DNA of 20,985 nucleotides from Candidatus Merdenecus merdavium (GTDB lineage: Bacteria; Bacillota; Clostridia; Lachnospirales; Lachnospiraceae): the NCBI GenBank assembly GCA_018715425.1, contig DVLR01000108.1, positions 1-20,985 on the forward strand. Reading direction: 5' to 3'. The position numbers and the translations under genes are program-made. Below the pieces are notes generated by a model. The model searched no databases, was not told where the DNA came from, and worked only from the letters and a program-made list of their open reading frames with translations. Below, piece by piece: positions 9,127-18,446 of this stretch. How positions within the stretch are numbered: position 1 is the stretch's first letter; the number at the start of each line of letters is the position of its first letter.

Positions 9127-10227
9127 TTAGTATCCTAATGCCGCTTTTACCAAACTATCATCAATGTGCTTAGCAATTTCAGGATATTTTTCTTCTACTA
9201 GTAATTTTTGTGATACCCAGAACTCTCCAGTGATTTTGCAAGATTCACCAATGGTAATGGTCTTTGCTTCCTCTGATGTGACGAAAGGTCTTGTTTCAAT
9301 CTCAATGGCACAACTTTCCATAGTGGTGTCGGAACCATTTTCTGTATACCAGTCATATAATAACTGTGTAGCCATTTCTGGATCTGCATAAAGTGCATCT
9401 GTGGCCTGAAAGAAGGCCTTGATATAATTGGTAACCACATCTGCTCTTTCATCATGGGCTTTTGCAGAAGAAATAATGGAATCATACTGTGGGACTTGAA
9501 GTGTTGTTAAACTAGAGGATACAACGTATCCCTCCTCTTCTGCTTGGTAAGATGTTGGAGGATTTAAAGCGGCAATATCGCAGTTTCCTGTTAGAAGCGC
9601 CTGATAGGCAGAAGGGAAATCCATACTTACGATTTCAACATCATCAATGGTAAGCCCAATTGCTTCTAACCATTTGATCACATTTAAATGTGAAATGGTT
9701 CCTGTATTCGTTGCAATAACAGATCCTTTTACTGTATCGGCATCACCATATATATCTGGGTAGGAAGGATTACTTCCTTTTACTTTTGCAATAGGTGAAT
9801 CTTCTGCAACAAGTGTGTATAGACCTCCTTCTGAATGACCGATATCAGCAACGTTATATGCTCCATAGATTGCAAGAGAATTGACTGCTGCAGCACTGAG
9901 AGTACCAACTTCCCATTCATCTGCAGCAAGAGCTTCATTCATTGCTCCACCATTGGCAAAATACACAGTTTCAATTTTAAAACCATTTTCCACATCTAAC
10001 CCATGATCCATCATATACTTAACTGGAATACTGTTTAAAAAAGGCATCACTGCTACTTTTAACACTGGAAGATCCTCTGTTCCTGTTAGTGTTTCCCCTT
10101 GATCCTTTTCTACCTCTGTCATGGAATCAACGGTTGATTTTTCTACCTCGTCGCTATTCCCACAAGCCATAAGAGATAAACTAAGTACTGCTGCAAGTGC
10201 AACTGCTATTATTTTTTTTAGTTTCAT
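9127..10227 (-). CDS. ABC substrate-binding lipoprotein (NitT/TauT type)
   Basis: Extracytoplasmic solute receptor of 366 residues. The N terminus is a lipoprotein signal peptide: basic KLKK, hydrophobic core, and lipobox LMAC with Cys22 as the lipid-anchored residue, then a low-complexity acidic linker. The mature part begins LPVLKVAVMPFLNSIPVKYM and contains segments typical of the NMT1/TauA/SsuA-like periplasmic-binding fold, including GGAMNEALAADEWEVG and ALLTGNCDIAALNPPTSY. It is the first gene of the uptake unit, preceded by GGAGAAGGAGAAGG and a credible sigma-A promoter. The ligand (taurine, sulfonate, sulfate ester or other) cannot be told from sequence; the downstream sulfatase suggests a sulfate ester. 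Confidence 0.88.
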   Translation of the reverse strand: MKLKKIIAVALAAVLSLSLMACGNSDEVEKSTVDSMTEVEKDQGETLTGTEDLPVLKVAVMPFLNSIPVKYMMDHGLDVENGFKIETVYFANGGAMNEALAADEWEVGTLSAAAVNSLAIYGAYNVADIGHSEGGLYTLVAEDSPIAKVKGSNPSYPDIYGDADTVKGSVIATNTGTISHLNVIKWLEAIGLTIDDVEIVSMDFPSAYQALLTGNCDIAALNPPTSYQAEEEGYVVSSSLTTLQVPQYDSIISSAKAHDERADVVTNYIKAFFQATDALYADPEMATQLLYDWYTENGSDTTMESCAIEIETRPFVTSEEAKTITIGESCKITGEFWVSQKLLVEEKYPEIAKHIDDSLVKAALGY

Positions 10228-10280
10228 CTTTCCTTCTCCTTCTCCCTATTTAGGTTTTACTTTTTCTTTTCTGTAAACTC

Positions 10281-10309
10281 ATTTTAACATTTTACTATAT
10301 CTTCGTAAA
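10281..10309 (-). promoter_or_regulatory. Candidate sigma-A promoter of the uptake/sulfatase operon
   Basis: Minus-strand TTTACG (10309-10304), a 17-base spacer, then TAAAAT (10286-10281). The -10 is one base off consensus and the -35 keeps TT-AC-like character. Transcription would begin about 45-50 bases ahead of the binding-protein ATG. Confidence 0.5.
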
Positions 10310-10344
10310 TTTTCTATTTTGACATATCTTCTAAAAAATTGACC

Positions 10345-10365
10345 AGTTAATATATTATTTTAACT
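10345..10365. promoter_or_regulatory. Inverted repeat upstream of the uptake promoter
   Basis: AGTTAA and TTAACT arms are separated by 9 bases, about 36 bases upstream of the candidate -35. Position suits an activator site for the YesN-like regulator, but the short AT-rich arms could arise by chance. Confidence 0.25.
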
Positions 10366-10634
10366 TTTTTGCTATCTTACTTATCAATATTTTAAAATAA
10401 TAATGCTTTTTGTACTACTTTTTTACTATTTTTGCTTTATAAATCTTAATAATGACAGAAACCAATACATAGAAAAAGAGCAACCAGTTCGTGTAGTTAC
10501 TACTGATTACTCTTATTATTTGGTTCATTTATTTTTTAACCATAATTTTATATTATTTTTTCAAAATGTTTTTGGTATGTATGCCCCAAACTCATAAGGA
10601 ACATTGATGGAAACCTTAGATTTTTTTTATTTTG

Positions 10635-10668
10635 ATCCTTAATAAAAAGCACTTTGTCTGATAAGGAT
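10635..10668. repeat. Short inverted repeat after the kinase gene
   Basis: ATCCTTA and TAAGGAT form a 7-bp stem with a 20-base loop, just after the AgrC-like kinase stop. On the minus strand an A-rich, not T-rich, sequence follows, so it is not a convincing terminator even though one is expected here. Confidence 0.25.
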
Positions 10669-10673
10669 AGAGA

Positions 10674-11972
10674 TCAGCATTCAAGGGGAAGAATTATACA
10701 TATTACAAACTTATTATTCTCAGTCTTAATAGAATATTGCCCATTCTTATCATCCACAATCTTTATAATATTTTTCATTCCAAAGCCGTGGTAGGCACTG
10801 TCTTTCTTTGTTGTAGCAAGCCCATTTTTTGACCAGGCCAATGGTTTTTCCATGGGGTTTATAAATCTAATCATAAAGCTCATGTTCTTTTTATGGGCTG
10901 TAATACTTATGTTTCTTTTTTGTGGATCACTTATAAACTTATTAGCTTCTATGGCATTATCCAAAAGATTACCAAACAACACGCATATTTCCACTGGATC
11001 TAATACTGAAATTTCACATAGATTTATCTGCACATCTAATGTGATATCATTTTCCTTGCAAACCCTCATTTTTTCTTTGAGAATAATATCCAGATATTGG
11101 TTACCAGTATGTATATAATCATCAAACTCTTCTATCTTTTTCTTCAGTATCAATATATATTTTTCCTGCTCTTCTGATTCCAGCATCTCATCGTTCAATA
11201 CTAAAATATGGTTTTTCATATCATGGTACATGCTCCTAATCTTATCTGCATCTTCTATTTGATTTTTGTATATCTCAGAACGTATTTTGGCCAATGTTAA
11301 TTCCTCTTCATCAATCATATCCTTGTTGTGCATTTTGATAAAATATTCTGTATAGTACAAGCTACCGATAAAAAAGATAAGAATCAACAAAGTGCAACGC
11401 ATAATCAGGCTTGCAATTTCTTTTGCAATTCTGTATTCATTATTGACAAATAAGCCTACAAAAATAAAAAACAGAATACCAGTCACTATTTCCAAAAGTA
11501 TCAGTCCCAGATCCTTAATATTGGTTTTTTTTAGGACTAATTTCTGCAACATCTTCTTTAGGAAAAAAAGTAAAATTAAGGTTGTAAATTTAGTAAAAAG
11601 GATGCATGTGAATTCAAACACCAGAAGATCTGTCGTATACACGTTATAGAACAACGTTTTAACATTGGTTTTTATCATGACCTCACAAAAAAGAGAAACC
11701 AATAAGTACGTCGTAATATACAGCTGTGTAACCCAAAAGCTTTCCTTATATATCTGAATGAAAGCCAGAACAAGAAAAACATCCATAAATATAAATTTGA
11801 TAACTATGTTATCAAAGATATTCCATGCAAAAAGACTGATGATAACAATAAAAATATACCAGAATAATTGTTTCCATAAACTTCTTTTGGTACTGTGTGA
11901 AAAGTCATGAAAGTAATATAGCAAAATAAATAATTCCAGTACAGCTATTATTACGCTAAACATATTTTCCAT
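10674..11972 (-). CDS. AgrC-like sensor histidine kinase (HPK10/GHKL)
   Basis: Membrane sensor kinase of 432 residues. The start is set at the ATG at 11972: GGGCGGAG lies 9 bases upstream and the gene then follows the response regulator stop by one base. The longer reading frame to 12101 would be antisense-like overlap with the regulator in another frame and is rejected. The N-terminal half (about 1-210) has six or seven hydrophobic segments, as in peptide-sensing AgrC kinases. The dimerisation helix has the probable phospho-accepting His250 in SMYHDMKNH. The GHKL ATPase has the N box LFGNLLDNAIEA and the G2 box HGFGMKNI. Last gene of the RiPP operon. Family members usually bind secreted peptides, so the mature peptide is a plausible ligand (inference). 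No AgrB or AgrD is nearby. Confidence 0.9.
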   Translation of the reverse strand: MENMFSVIIAVLELFILLYYFHDFSHSTKRSLWKQLFWYIFIVIISLFAWNIFDNIVIKFIFMDVFLVLAFIQIYKESFWVTQLYITTYLLVSLFCEVMIKTNVKTLFYNVYTTDLLVFEFTCILFTKFTTLILLFFLKKMLQKLVLKKTNIKDLGLILLEIVTGILFFIFVGLFVNNEYRIAKEIASLIMRCTLLILIFFIGSLYYTEYFIKMHNKDMIDEEELTLAKIRSEIYKNQIEDADKIRSMYHDMKNHILVLNDEMLESEEQEKYILILKKKIEEFDDYIHTGNQYLDIILKEKMRVCKENDITLDVQINLCEISVLDPVEICVLFGNLLDNAIEANKFISDPQKRNISITAHKKNMSFMIRFINPMEKPLAWSKNGLATTKKDSAYHGFGMKNIIKIVDDKNGQYSIKTENNKFVICIILPLEC

Positions 11973-11973
11973 A

Positions 11974-12684
11974 TTACATTTCTCCGCCCCAATACTCCAT
12001 GAGTTTCGTGATAAACATTTTTTTCTTTGGCCGACTGACGGTAATGACATCTTCATTTGAAAGATAAATATCTGACTGGACAATTTTCTCAATGTAATCA
12101 AAATTCACGATATAGCCAGAATTACATCTGAAAAAATTATCCTGATCCAGCTCACTTTCTATATCTTTTAATCTTTTTGTTGACACATAAGTTTCATACA
12201 TTGTATGTATTATACAGTGGCGCCTTAACATCTCCACAAAAACAATTTCGCTGGTATTAATCCTATACCATGTATCATTGCTCTTAATCATCAAAGGTTT
12301 GTTTCTATTAATGCTGATTTTCTTGAGTATTTTTGATAAAACCACATCAAACTTCTCATAAGAAATTGGCTTGATCAGATAATCGAACGCATCCACTTTA
12401 TATCCCTCCAAAGCGTACTCCACTGCAGATGTCAAAAACACGATGGGTGTCCATTCATTAAAGGAACGAATTTTCTTCGCTGCCTTGATACCATCCATGA
12501 CTTCCATTTTAATATCAAGAAATAAAATATCTATTTCCTTTGGCATCTTATTGATGAGTTCATTCCCATCGGCAAACTCCCTGATGCAGAACCATACATC
12601 ATGTCTTTCCTGATATCTCTGGATATAGCATTTCATCTTTTCTCTAAATTTCTTTTCATCATCACAAACTACGATATTAAACAT
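11974..12684 (-). CDS. LytTR response regulator (AgrA-like)
   Basis: Transcription regulator of 236 residues that pairs with the adjacent kinase. Receiver domain: D8-D9, phospho-acceptor D57 in ILFLDIKM, T85 and K105. C-terminal LytTR DNA-binding domain at about 130-235, with IVFVEMLRRHCIIHT and the FFRCNSGYIVN stretch typical of that fold. Nearest ribosome binding site is AAGGAG about 13 bases from the ATG, longer than usual, and no better start is visible. It begins 19 bases after the permease stop. LytTR regulators bind pairs of 9-bp direct repeats; a candidate pair precedes the precursor gene at 18490-18520, so it may switch on its own operon. Confidence 0.92.
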   Translation of the reverse strand: MFNIVVCDDEKKFREKMKCYIQRYQERHDVWFCIREFADGNELINKMPKEIDILFLDIKMEVMDGIKAAKKIRSFNEWTPIVFLTSAVEYALEGYKVDAFDYLIKPISYEKFDVVLSKILKKISINRNKPLMIKSNDTWYRINTSEIVFVEMLRRHCIIHTMYETYVSTKRLKDIESELDQDNFFRCNSGYIVNFDYIEKIVQSDIYLSNEDVITVSRPKKKMFITKLMEYWGGEM

Positions 12685-12703
12685 TACTGGTTGTATTCTC
12701 CTT

Positions 12704-14236
12704 TTAGGACGCGCTTATTTTCTCCATTATACCATATAATTTACTTCTTTTCACGCAAGCTACTAGCAGCATAATGACGGATACGAATATAAGCACACTG
12801 CATTTCACCATGGTTATGGATATGATTAGCGAGGGGATATTAAGCATAGTATAACATATTACTATGAAAATCAACTCAAACGCTCTACTTCCCTCCGTAT
12901 ATTCCCCTAAAATTGCGGCTAAAGACGGAATCAAAATAGACAACCCGATATAGCCAATCCCTTTATCCCACTCATTTTCTTTTATAAATCCAAAAAGCAA
13001 AGGGGAAACCATAACTAAGAAGATGATGAATGCAGAAACCCACTCACCGACCAGTTGTTTTACGAATCTGGTATTTGTTATAGACAGTACCGTGTTCATG
13101 CCACATTGATATTCCCTGCACCCTATATCAGCGAACAACGGAGTGCAGCCTATACACAGCAGGGGAAATACGATACTATAGCCCGTTTTGGACTGGCACA
13201 AGAAAATAAGCGCCCATAGCAATGTCAACACTACTTTCCAGCTCAAAGATATATTCCTGCATCGCATTCCTAACTCCCTAGATACAGAATTTCTTATTTT
13301 AAGTGCTTTTCGATCAGGATTCAGTTCCTTTGCCTTTTTTGATTTATATACCCTTTTCTCATCGAATGCCCAACTGGATAAAATCATGGCAACAATACAA
13401 CAAAGGAACAGTATGAAAACCTTTCCAACCACAAATTCTTTTGAGAAACCTATATCATCCAGTATCAACGCTGGCAGACTGCTATCGGAATGATTGGCTA
13501 TACCTCCTGACAGGACTGCCACATCTGCATGTTTTCCACTAATAGGGAACACAATATCTTCTATATTCTGGATACTCCATGCCAAATTTGTAATATCAAA
13601 TATTTCACCTATCCAACTTATTGGTTTCATAACAGCGGAAACAATATTCGCAATCATGATAGAAAAGAGCAGAATCGTTCCCACATTTCTACCTATATTA
13701 CCCTTGAATATTGGGATTATCTCCAATCCAGTTGCAACGGTTGCACAAAATATTAGATTCGGCAATGACCCGATGACTACCACCCATAGCATTTTAACTG
13801 GAATTCTTTCACCTGGAAATTTGATCACTGACATGAACAGGGACCCCAAAAAAAGCACAATCAGTAGCACTAATAATATAAAGAAATTGGCTAAAATCTT
13901 ACCGAAAATATATTCGCTTTTTTTAATACCACTCGTCTGAGCTAGATCCGAAAGCCCATATTTTCGATCTGTTTCCACGCCATTTTTTATATAGGTCCCC
14001 CCCACTATGGGAAAGAATACTCCAACACATATGGATGTAGCGAACAATATCCAGCTTATATCAGACATCTGCGCAAACTCATTGGGATTAATCGTTATGG
14101 ATGATACGGAAGCCTCTGGATTAGGCACGAAAAAAAATATGCTAATCACAGCTACCGCTATCATTATAATAAACGAAAAGCGACGTCTCCTTTCCAAAAA
14201 GTCAGCTTTTGCAATGCCATATATTCTTTTAAACAT
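12704..14236 (-). CDS. ABC-2-like transporter permease, probable export or immunity subunit
   Basis: Polytopic membrane protein of 510 residues, partner of the preceding ATPase, which it overlaps by 8 bases. Seen: a basic N terminus (KADFLERRRR), a first membrane segment at about 22-38, an extracytoplasmic segment, then roughly eleven further hydrophobic stretches in two halves separated by a charged cytoplasmic linker (about 285-325). The stretch ETDRKYGLSDLAQTSGIKK resembles the loop after the second membrane segment of large bacterial ABC-2 permeases. Such ATPase/permease pairs in bacteriocin and RiPP clusters commonly expel the product from the producer membrane, giving self-protection. 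The exact family is not certain and no substrate can be read. Confidence 0.78.
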   Translation of the reverse strand: MFKRIYGIAKADFLERRRRFSFIIMIAVAVISIFFFVPNPEASVSSITINPNEFAQMSDISWILFATSICVGVFFPIVGGTYIKNGVETDRKYGLSDLAQTSGIKKSEYIFGKILANFFILLVLLIVLFLGSLFMSVIKFPGERIPVKMLWVVVIGSLPNLIFCATVATGLEIIPIFKGNIGRNVGTILLFSIMIANIVSAVMKPISWIGEIFDITNLAWSIQNIEDIVFPISGKHADVAVLSGGIANHSDSSLPALILDDIGFSKEFVVGKVFILFLCCIVAMILSSWAFDEKRVYKSKKAKELNPDRKALKIRNSVSRELGMRCRNISLSWKVVLTLLWALIFLCQSKTGYSIVFPLLCIGCTPLFADIGCREYQCGMNTVLSITNTRFVKQLVGEWVSAFIIFLVMVSPLLFGFIKENEWDKGIGYIGLSILIPSLAAILGEYTEGSRAFELIFIVICYTMLNIPSLIISITMVKCSVLIFVSVIMLLVACVKRSKLYGIMEKISAS

Positions 14237-15101
14237 AGGATGATTCCCCCTCCATCATAAAAATGCAGGCATCTTCTAGAGTCGGTTCTACCTTCCTTGC
14301 TTCTATGCTCGGTCTATCTCTTGCAACCTGACGTACCTTAATACCCTGGTCTGTCTGTAAAAAACTGCTAACTCCTGACAGGCTACCGATATTACAGTCT
14401 TTAGGAACCATATATTTCCAAACACTTCCCTTTGCCAATCCAATAAGCTTTTGCGGAGTTCCCTTATAGAGCAGCCTGCCTGACTTCAGAACTAAGATAT
14501 CTGATGCGATTGCCTCAATGTCTGATATAATATGTGTAGATAAAATTACAATCCTCTTTTCTGCCTGTTGCGCCAAAAGATTTCGTATTGTGATCCTTTC
14601 CTGCGGATCTAATCCAACTGTCGGTTCATCTATCACCAGGACCTTGGGATTCCCCAACAAGGCCACTGCAATACCCACCCTCTGCTTCATTCCACCGGAA
14701 AACTGGGAAAGCCTTTTATGCTCAACGTCCTTTAGGTGCAGCGTCTGCAATAAACCTTCAATCTGTCTTTTTCCTTCCTTCTTATTGAGTCCTTTTATAG
14801 AAGCCATATAGCATAAAAATTCACCTGCACTTAAGTTTGGATATAGTGCTACGTTCTGCGGAAGGTATCCGATTACTTTTTTCATATGCTGGGGATGCTG
14901 CACGATGCTGACATGATCCAGGAGCACATCCCCGCTGTCTGGTTTCAAGATTGTCGCAAGGATTTTTATCAGTGTGGACTTTCCTGCTCCGTTGGCACCT
15001 ACAATTCCAATCATACTGCCACTTTGGAACGTACAATTGACCTCCGATAACGCATACTTGTTACCAAACTTTTTAGATACATTTTTAAGAGTTATCTCCA
15101 T
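14229..15101 (-). CDS. ABC transporter ATPase, partner of the ABC-2-like permease
   Basis: Cytoplasmic ATPase of 290 residues of the CcmA/NatA/BcrA-like class. The ATG at 15101 is chosen over the longer frame to 15227 because AAGGAGG is 7 bases upstream and the protein then begins directly with the domain (MEITLKNVSKKFG). Motifs: Walker A GANGAGKST (35-43), Q-loop LPQNV, signature FSGGM (134-138), Walker B VLVIDEP (D158, E159) and switch H190 in LSTHI. A C-terminal extension of about 80 residues ends in TLEDACIFMME, a common tail in BcrA-type ATPases. It overlaps the upstream exporter end by 17 bases and the downstream permease by 8, so all three are translationally coupled. Likely role: peptide efflux or self-immunity. 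Confidence 0.92.
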   Translation of the reverse strand: MEITLKNVSKKFGNKYALSEVNCTFQSGSMIGIVGANGAGKSTLIKILATILKPDSGDVLLDHVSIVQHPQHMKKVIGYLPQNVALYPNLSAGEFLCYMASIKGLNKKEGKRQIEGLLQTLHLKDVEHKRLSQFSGGMKQRVGIAVALLGNPKVLVIDEPTVGLDPQERITIRNLLAQQAEKRIVILSTHIISDIEAIASDILVLKSGRLLYKGTPQKLIGLAKGSVWKYMVPKDCNIGSLSGVSSFLQTDQGIKVRQVARDRPSIEARKVEPTLEDACIFMMEGESSYV

Positions 15102-16800
15102 GGCTCGCCTCCTTATAGTTTCCACATGAAAGTAAATACTTCTGAAATTCTCCGTTTTTGGATCTAAGGGTACCATATGACCCCATTTCCGTGATTTTTC
15201 CTTCTTGGATAAAGAGGATCTCATCATATCTACTCAATGATGCTTCTTTCAGGTCATGGGACACATTGATTACCGCTACGTCCGATATATTCAAAATTCT
15301 ATTTTCTATATCATTCCCCGTCTGTTTGTCAATAGACGATATGCTCTCATCTAAGAGTAACAGTTCCTTTTTTTGTATTAGTGCACGCGCTATAGCGATC
15401 CTTTGCCTTTGACCACCAGACAGTTCTCTCCCATTTTCACCAACACGCGCATTCAGACCTCTGGGAATGGTATCAATAAACAAATCTATCCCACTCATCT
15501 TTAAAACTCGTTCTAAATCCTCGTCACTATGTTTTTGTCCCAGCAGTATATTTTCAAGTATAGTGTCATTGAACAAAAAAACATTCTGGTGAATAACCGC
15601 AATCTTTTGATAAATATCATTTGCACTTATATCACGAAGTTCTGTTTCATTCAGGAAAATATGGCCCTCATATTCTTGGAAGTAGCCAGCTAACAGCCCC
15701 AGCAATGTAGATTTCCCACAGCCGCTCTTGCCTGTCACCAGATATTTCTTTCCTCTCTGGAATTCCAATTCCTTTATTTCAAGCGTGTTTTCTTGCTTAG
15801 ATGGGTATCGGAAACACATATCTTCCAAGCGGACACGATTAATACTGCCGAGGTGGCAGTTTTGGGTCTCCCCATTATGGCAAATATAAGCTTCTATTTT
15901 TTTTACAATGGGTTCCGCACTCTTCATCTCACTTAAATCTTGCATAATTGCAGAGACGGGCGTTGTAAACATATTACATAGCTGAATCAGGGCTGTCAAA
16001 GTGCCAATAGTCATATTTCCACGGATAATAGAAAACACTCCAATAAAAATAATAGATACCTGCATGAAGGACGAAAGCAGACAAGAAATACTATCGCTTA
16101 AGGAAATAATATTATCCCTGTCATATTTGCGCAAAGTGACAAGCATATTTTCATTTTTATATTTACTTATAATCGTGTTTTCTATATTCGCGGCACGTAT
16201 TACTTCATACCCTGACAAATAATCACGAATGACCTGCGTAAAACACTTCATTTGATTTGAGAGCTTACTCTGTCTACCCTGCATACTTTTTCCCAATTTT
16301 CTTGGCAGGACCATCATAAGAATTAGTAAAAAAGTTAGCCAGATTATAATGACATCACCATAATTTAATAACAATATGACGGTTAGAACAAACATTACGC
16401 TATTCTGGACTATTCTTATAAGCGGACCGACATACATACTTTCCAATAGGTTTACATCGTTTACCAGTGACGAGATATACGTAGCTGAATCATTCCTCAT
16501 AAATTGCTCATAATTACGGTGCAGTATACCTGAAAACAGTTCATTTCTCAAATCTTCTATAATATTTTTTGACAGTTTGTTGATTGTCCTGTTATACACA
16601 TAATATACGATTGCCAATACACTTATATATATGGACGCTATAAATATCAACTTTATAAATCTGTCCATATTCTTACTAGATGCAGTATCTACAATTCTTT
16701 GTAGCAAAACTGCAATTCCTACATTTACAACGGAATAGGCGACACACATCAAAAAGGTGGCTATTAAAAGCGGATACTGTCTTTTAATATATCTCTTCAT
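15085..16800 (-). CDS. ABC-B type exporter (fused membrane and ATPase domains), no peptidase domain
   Basis: Half-transporter of 571 residues with the usual exporter layout. The membrane domain (about 1-300) starts straight away with KRQYPLLIATFLM and has six membrane segments. The ATPase has Walker A GKSGCGKST (357-365), Q-loop VIHQN, signature LSGGQ (460-464), Walker B LLLLDES (D484, E485) and H515. It likely forms a homodimer and exports the modified peptide. No N-terminal C39 cysteine-peptidase domain is present, so it cannot remove a leader itself. The start overlaps the radical SAM gene end by 17 bases, with AAGGGAT upstream, and its end overlaps the next ATPase. Alternative: lipid or drug exporter, less likely given the operon. 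Confidence 0.92.
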   Translation of the reverse strand: MKRYIKRQYPLLIATFLMCVAYSVVNVGIAVLLQRIVDTASSKNMDRFIKLIFIASIYISVLAIVYYVYNRTINKLSKNIIEDLRNELFSGILHRNYEQFMRNDSATYISSLVNDVNLLESMYVGPLIRIVQNSVMFVLTVILLLNYGDVIIIWLTFLLILMMVLPRKLGKSMQGRQSKLSNQMKCFTQVIRDYLSGYEVIRAANIENTIISKYKNENMLVTLRKYDRDNIISLSDSISCLLSSFMQVSIIFIGVFSIIRGNMTIGTLTALIQLCNMFTTPVSAIMQDLSEMKSAEPIVKKIEAYICHNGETQNCHLGSINRVRLEDMCFRYPSKQENTLEIKELEFQRGKKYLVTGKSGCGKSTLLGLLAGYFQEYEGHIFLNETELRDISANDIYQKIAVIHQNVFLFNDTILENILLGQKHSDEDLERVLKMSGIDLFIDTIPRGLNARVGENGRELSGGQRQRIAIARALIQKKELLLLDESISSIDKQTGNDIENRILNISDVAVINVSHDLKEASLSRYDEILFIQEGKITEMGSYGTLRSKNGEFQKYLLSCGNYKEASHGDNS

Positions 16801-18145
16801 TGGTTATCCCTTTTTCAGCTTTCGCTGAGTCTTGAGCAGCTTTTCTATAGTTTACAGAGAACTGCTCAAATAAACTTTGATCTTGTGTGATCTGAGCTAG
16901 TTTTAGAAGCACAAATTCCAGCGAAACCTTTTGTGCAAAACAACTGCTCTCATCATGCTTTCCACCCAGAAGTTTATCTACTCCAGGACACCATGAAAAG
17001 CAGATATTTCTTGCCATACAATTCTTGCAGTTCCAGCTTTCCAGTTTATCCTTGTATTTTACTGTTTCTTCTTTCTCTAATTTTTCCTTAGTGATCTCAC
17101 ACTCGCCTAATTCATACATTAAGTGGCATGAATAAAACTTCCCCTGCGCCGAATAGTAAATACTTTCACTTCCCGCATGACAGCCCAAATGATATTCTTG
17201 TTTTGTAAGTCTATCAATAATAGATAATGTGTAGGCCGATACCTGGTTTAAATCCTCTCCTGACAGAAGCAAATCAAAATCGTATGCAACCATATCTTCA
17301 TAAAAATCCCATATTTTATTTTTAAGTTCTGCGTCTAATACTGCTGTTTCTGGACATTGAGCAATAAGAGGTGCAACATAATCATATCCAAGGGAATACA
17401 TTTCTCTGATAAAATTAGAATAGTTATTTTTACGGTAATCCATAAAAAAGTCCCGGTTCATTGTTGATTGACAACTTAAAATAAATTTTTTATTTTTAAT
17501 TCTTTTCAGATTTTTTTCCACAACATCGAACACACTTTTATTCGGATCAGCAAATATTCTTGTACGGTCATTGATATCCTTGGGACCATCCAAGCTCACG
17601 TTTACAGAAAAATGATGTTCGTTAAAAAACCGTATTGTCTCATTATCTATCAGTGTGCCGTTTGTAACGATTCCCCATCTTGGTATAGGTAAACCCTGTT
17701 CAGGCAGATACTCTGATGCAAACTCAACAAATTCTTTGATTGCCTTAAAGCCCATTAACGGTTCTCCTCCGAAAAAGCTGAAGCACTCTATACCAGAAGG
17801 TGTTATCTCAAGAAGTTTAAAAAGCATTTCTTTCAGTTCATTGAAACACATAACCTTCTTTTCCTTTTGCCCATATGTTCCACTTTCAGCATAGCAATAA
17901 GTACATCTTAAATTACAGGTTTCTGCTACTCCCACGATTACATAGTCTATATGGCGGTCTATATGTTCAGGGATATGCCTCTCTATCTTTGGAGAGTGCA
18001 GGAAAGTATAATCTTTAGAATTTATAATCTGGTTTAATGGTAGCTCACTATAAGATATGGTATTGGAATCCACATCAAATATCACCGTGTTATTATGAGC
18101 ATCGGGTATTGCATACAAACTATCATCAATAAATTGTCCTTGCAT
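16784..18145 (-). CDS. Radical SAM/SPASM peptide maturase
   Basis: Iron-sulfur enzyme of 453 residues predicted to install radical-formed crosslinks in the short peptide encoded just upstream. The ATG at 18145 is preferred over the GTG at 18169: AAAGGAAAAAGG precedes it. An N-terminal region of about 70 residues (possibly peptide-binding, not assignable) leads to the SAM-cluster motif CNLRCTYC (Cys77, 81, 84), then FFGGEP, and a complete seven-Cys SPASM domain in the last third: Cys-x13-G-x4-Cys (GKFYSC), a gap, CKNC-x5-C-x3-C (to FSWC), and a final Cys in ESSCF. SPASM enzymes of this size include sactipeptide, ranthipeptide and cyclophane synthases and anaerobic sulfatase maturases. The adjacent precursor and exporter favour peptide maturation; the bond type is unknown. 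Confidence 0.88.
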   Translation of the reverse strand: MQGQFIDDSLYAIPDAHNNTVIFDVDSNTISYSELPLNQIINSKDYTFLHSPKIERHIPEHIDRHIDYVIVGVAETCNLRCTYCYAESGTYGQKEKKVMCFNELKEMLFKLLEITPSGIECFSFFGGEPLMGFKAIKEFVEFASEYLPEQGLPIPRWGIVTNGTLIDNETIRFFNEHHFSVNVSLDGPKDINDRTRIFADPNKSVFDVVEKNLKRIKNKKFILSCQSTMNRDFFMDYRKNNYSNFIREMYSLGYDYVAPLIAQCPETAVLDAELKNKIWDFYEDMVAYDFDLLLSGEDLNQVSAYTLSIIDRLTKQEYHLGCHAGSESIYYSAQGKFYSCHLMYELGECEITKEKLEKEETVKYKDKLESWNCKNCMARNICFSWCPGVDKLLGGKHDESSCFAQKVSLEFVLLKLAQITQDQSLFEQFSVNYRKAAQDSAKAEKGITNEEIY

Positions 18146-18171
18146 TGTTTTTCCTTTTTCCTTTCCCACCT

Positions 18172-18234
18172 AAAAAATTGTTACAACAAGTAGTCCTCTA
18201 AATTATATTGTTCTACTTGCCATAACAATTTTTT
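18172..18234 (-). promoter_or_regulatory. Long hairpin between precursor and maturase (probable attenuator)
   Basis: On the minus strand the arms at 18234-18213 and 18193-18172 pair over 22 bp, with three central G-T wobbles and no mismatches, around a 19-base loop. The stem begins AAAAAATTGTTA and ends TAACAATTTTTT, so it finishes in six T's like an intrinsic terminator. It lies about 58 bases past the precursor stop and about 27 bases ahead of the maturase start. Most likely a leaky terminator or stabilising structure that makes much more precursor than enzyme. Confidence 0.75.
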
Positions 18235-18291
18235 GTTGAATGATTGAGTTTTCAATTAAATTTCTGTCTATCTGCTTCCTCATTCATTTGA

Positions 18292-18387
18292 TTACCTGCT
18301 ACATGTACAAGCGATGATGCCACCCCAACGTGGCTGAATTGGTGATTCTGTAGCTAATGCTGCAAGACTGATTCTTTTAACAGACAT
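18292..18387 (-). CDS. 31-residue RiPP precursor peptide candidate
   Basis: Small peptide gene read directly from the sequence. It begins MSVKRISLAALATE and ends RWGGIIACTCSR before TAA, with AAAGGAGGGG 6 bases ahead of the ATG, the strongest ribosome binding site in the window. The N-terminal part, with K-R and spaced Ile/Leu/Leu, looks like a short leader for recognition. The C-terminal part holds Trp21, Gly-Gly (22-23), and Cys27 and Cys29 in a C-T-C pattern, which could supply thioether crosslinks; Trp could instead be crosslinked through its ring. It is the first gene of an operon with a SPASM maturase, exporter and two-component system. I do not recognise the family. Leader cleavage after Gly-Gly is possible but no peptidase is encoded here. 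Only one copy is present. Confidence 0.75.
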   Translation of the reverse strand: MSVKRISLAALATESPIQPRWGGIIACTCSR

Positions 18388-18423
18388 ATGGTTCCCCTCC
18401 TTTCATCTGAGAATACCAAGATA

Positions 18424-18446
18424 TAAGTTGACTATACGTGAACTTA
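18424..18446. promoter_or_regulatory. Inverted repeat spanning the RiPP -10 region
   Basis: TAAGTT and AACTTA arms 11 bases apart enclose the candidate -10 TATAGT. It could be a repressor operator or a chance feature of AT-rich DNA. Confidence 0.25.

Larger units (their letters stand above)
10228..10673. other. AT-rich intergenic region with promoter of the uptake operon
   Basis: This stretch separates the end of the RiPP operon from the start of the uptake operon. It holds a minus-strand promoter candidate (10281-10309), an inverted repeat (10345-10365) and a 7-bp inverted repeat near the kinase stop (10635-10668). A 64-codon plus-strand reading frame (10403-10597) has no ribosome binding site and a composition expected of AT-rich spacer. 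I see no gene. Confidence 0.6.
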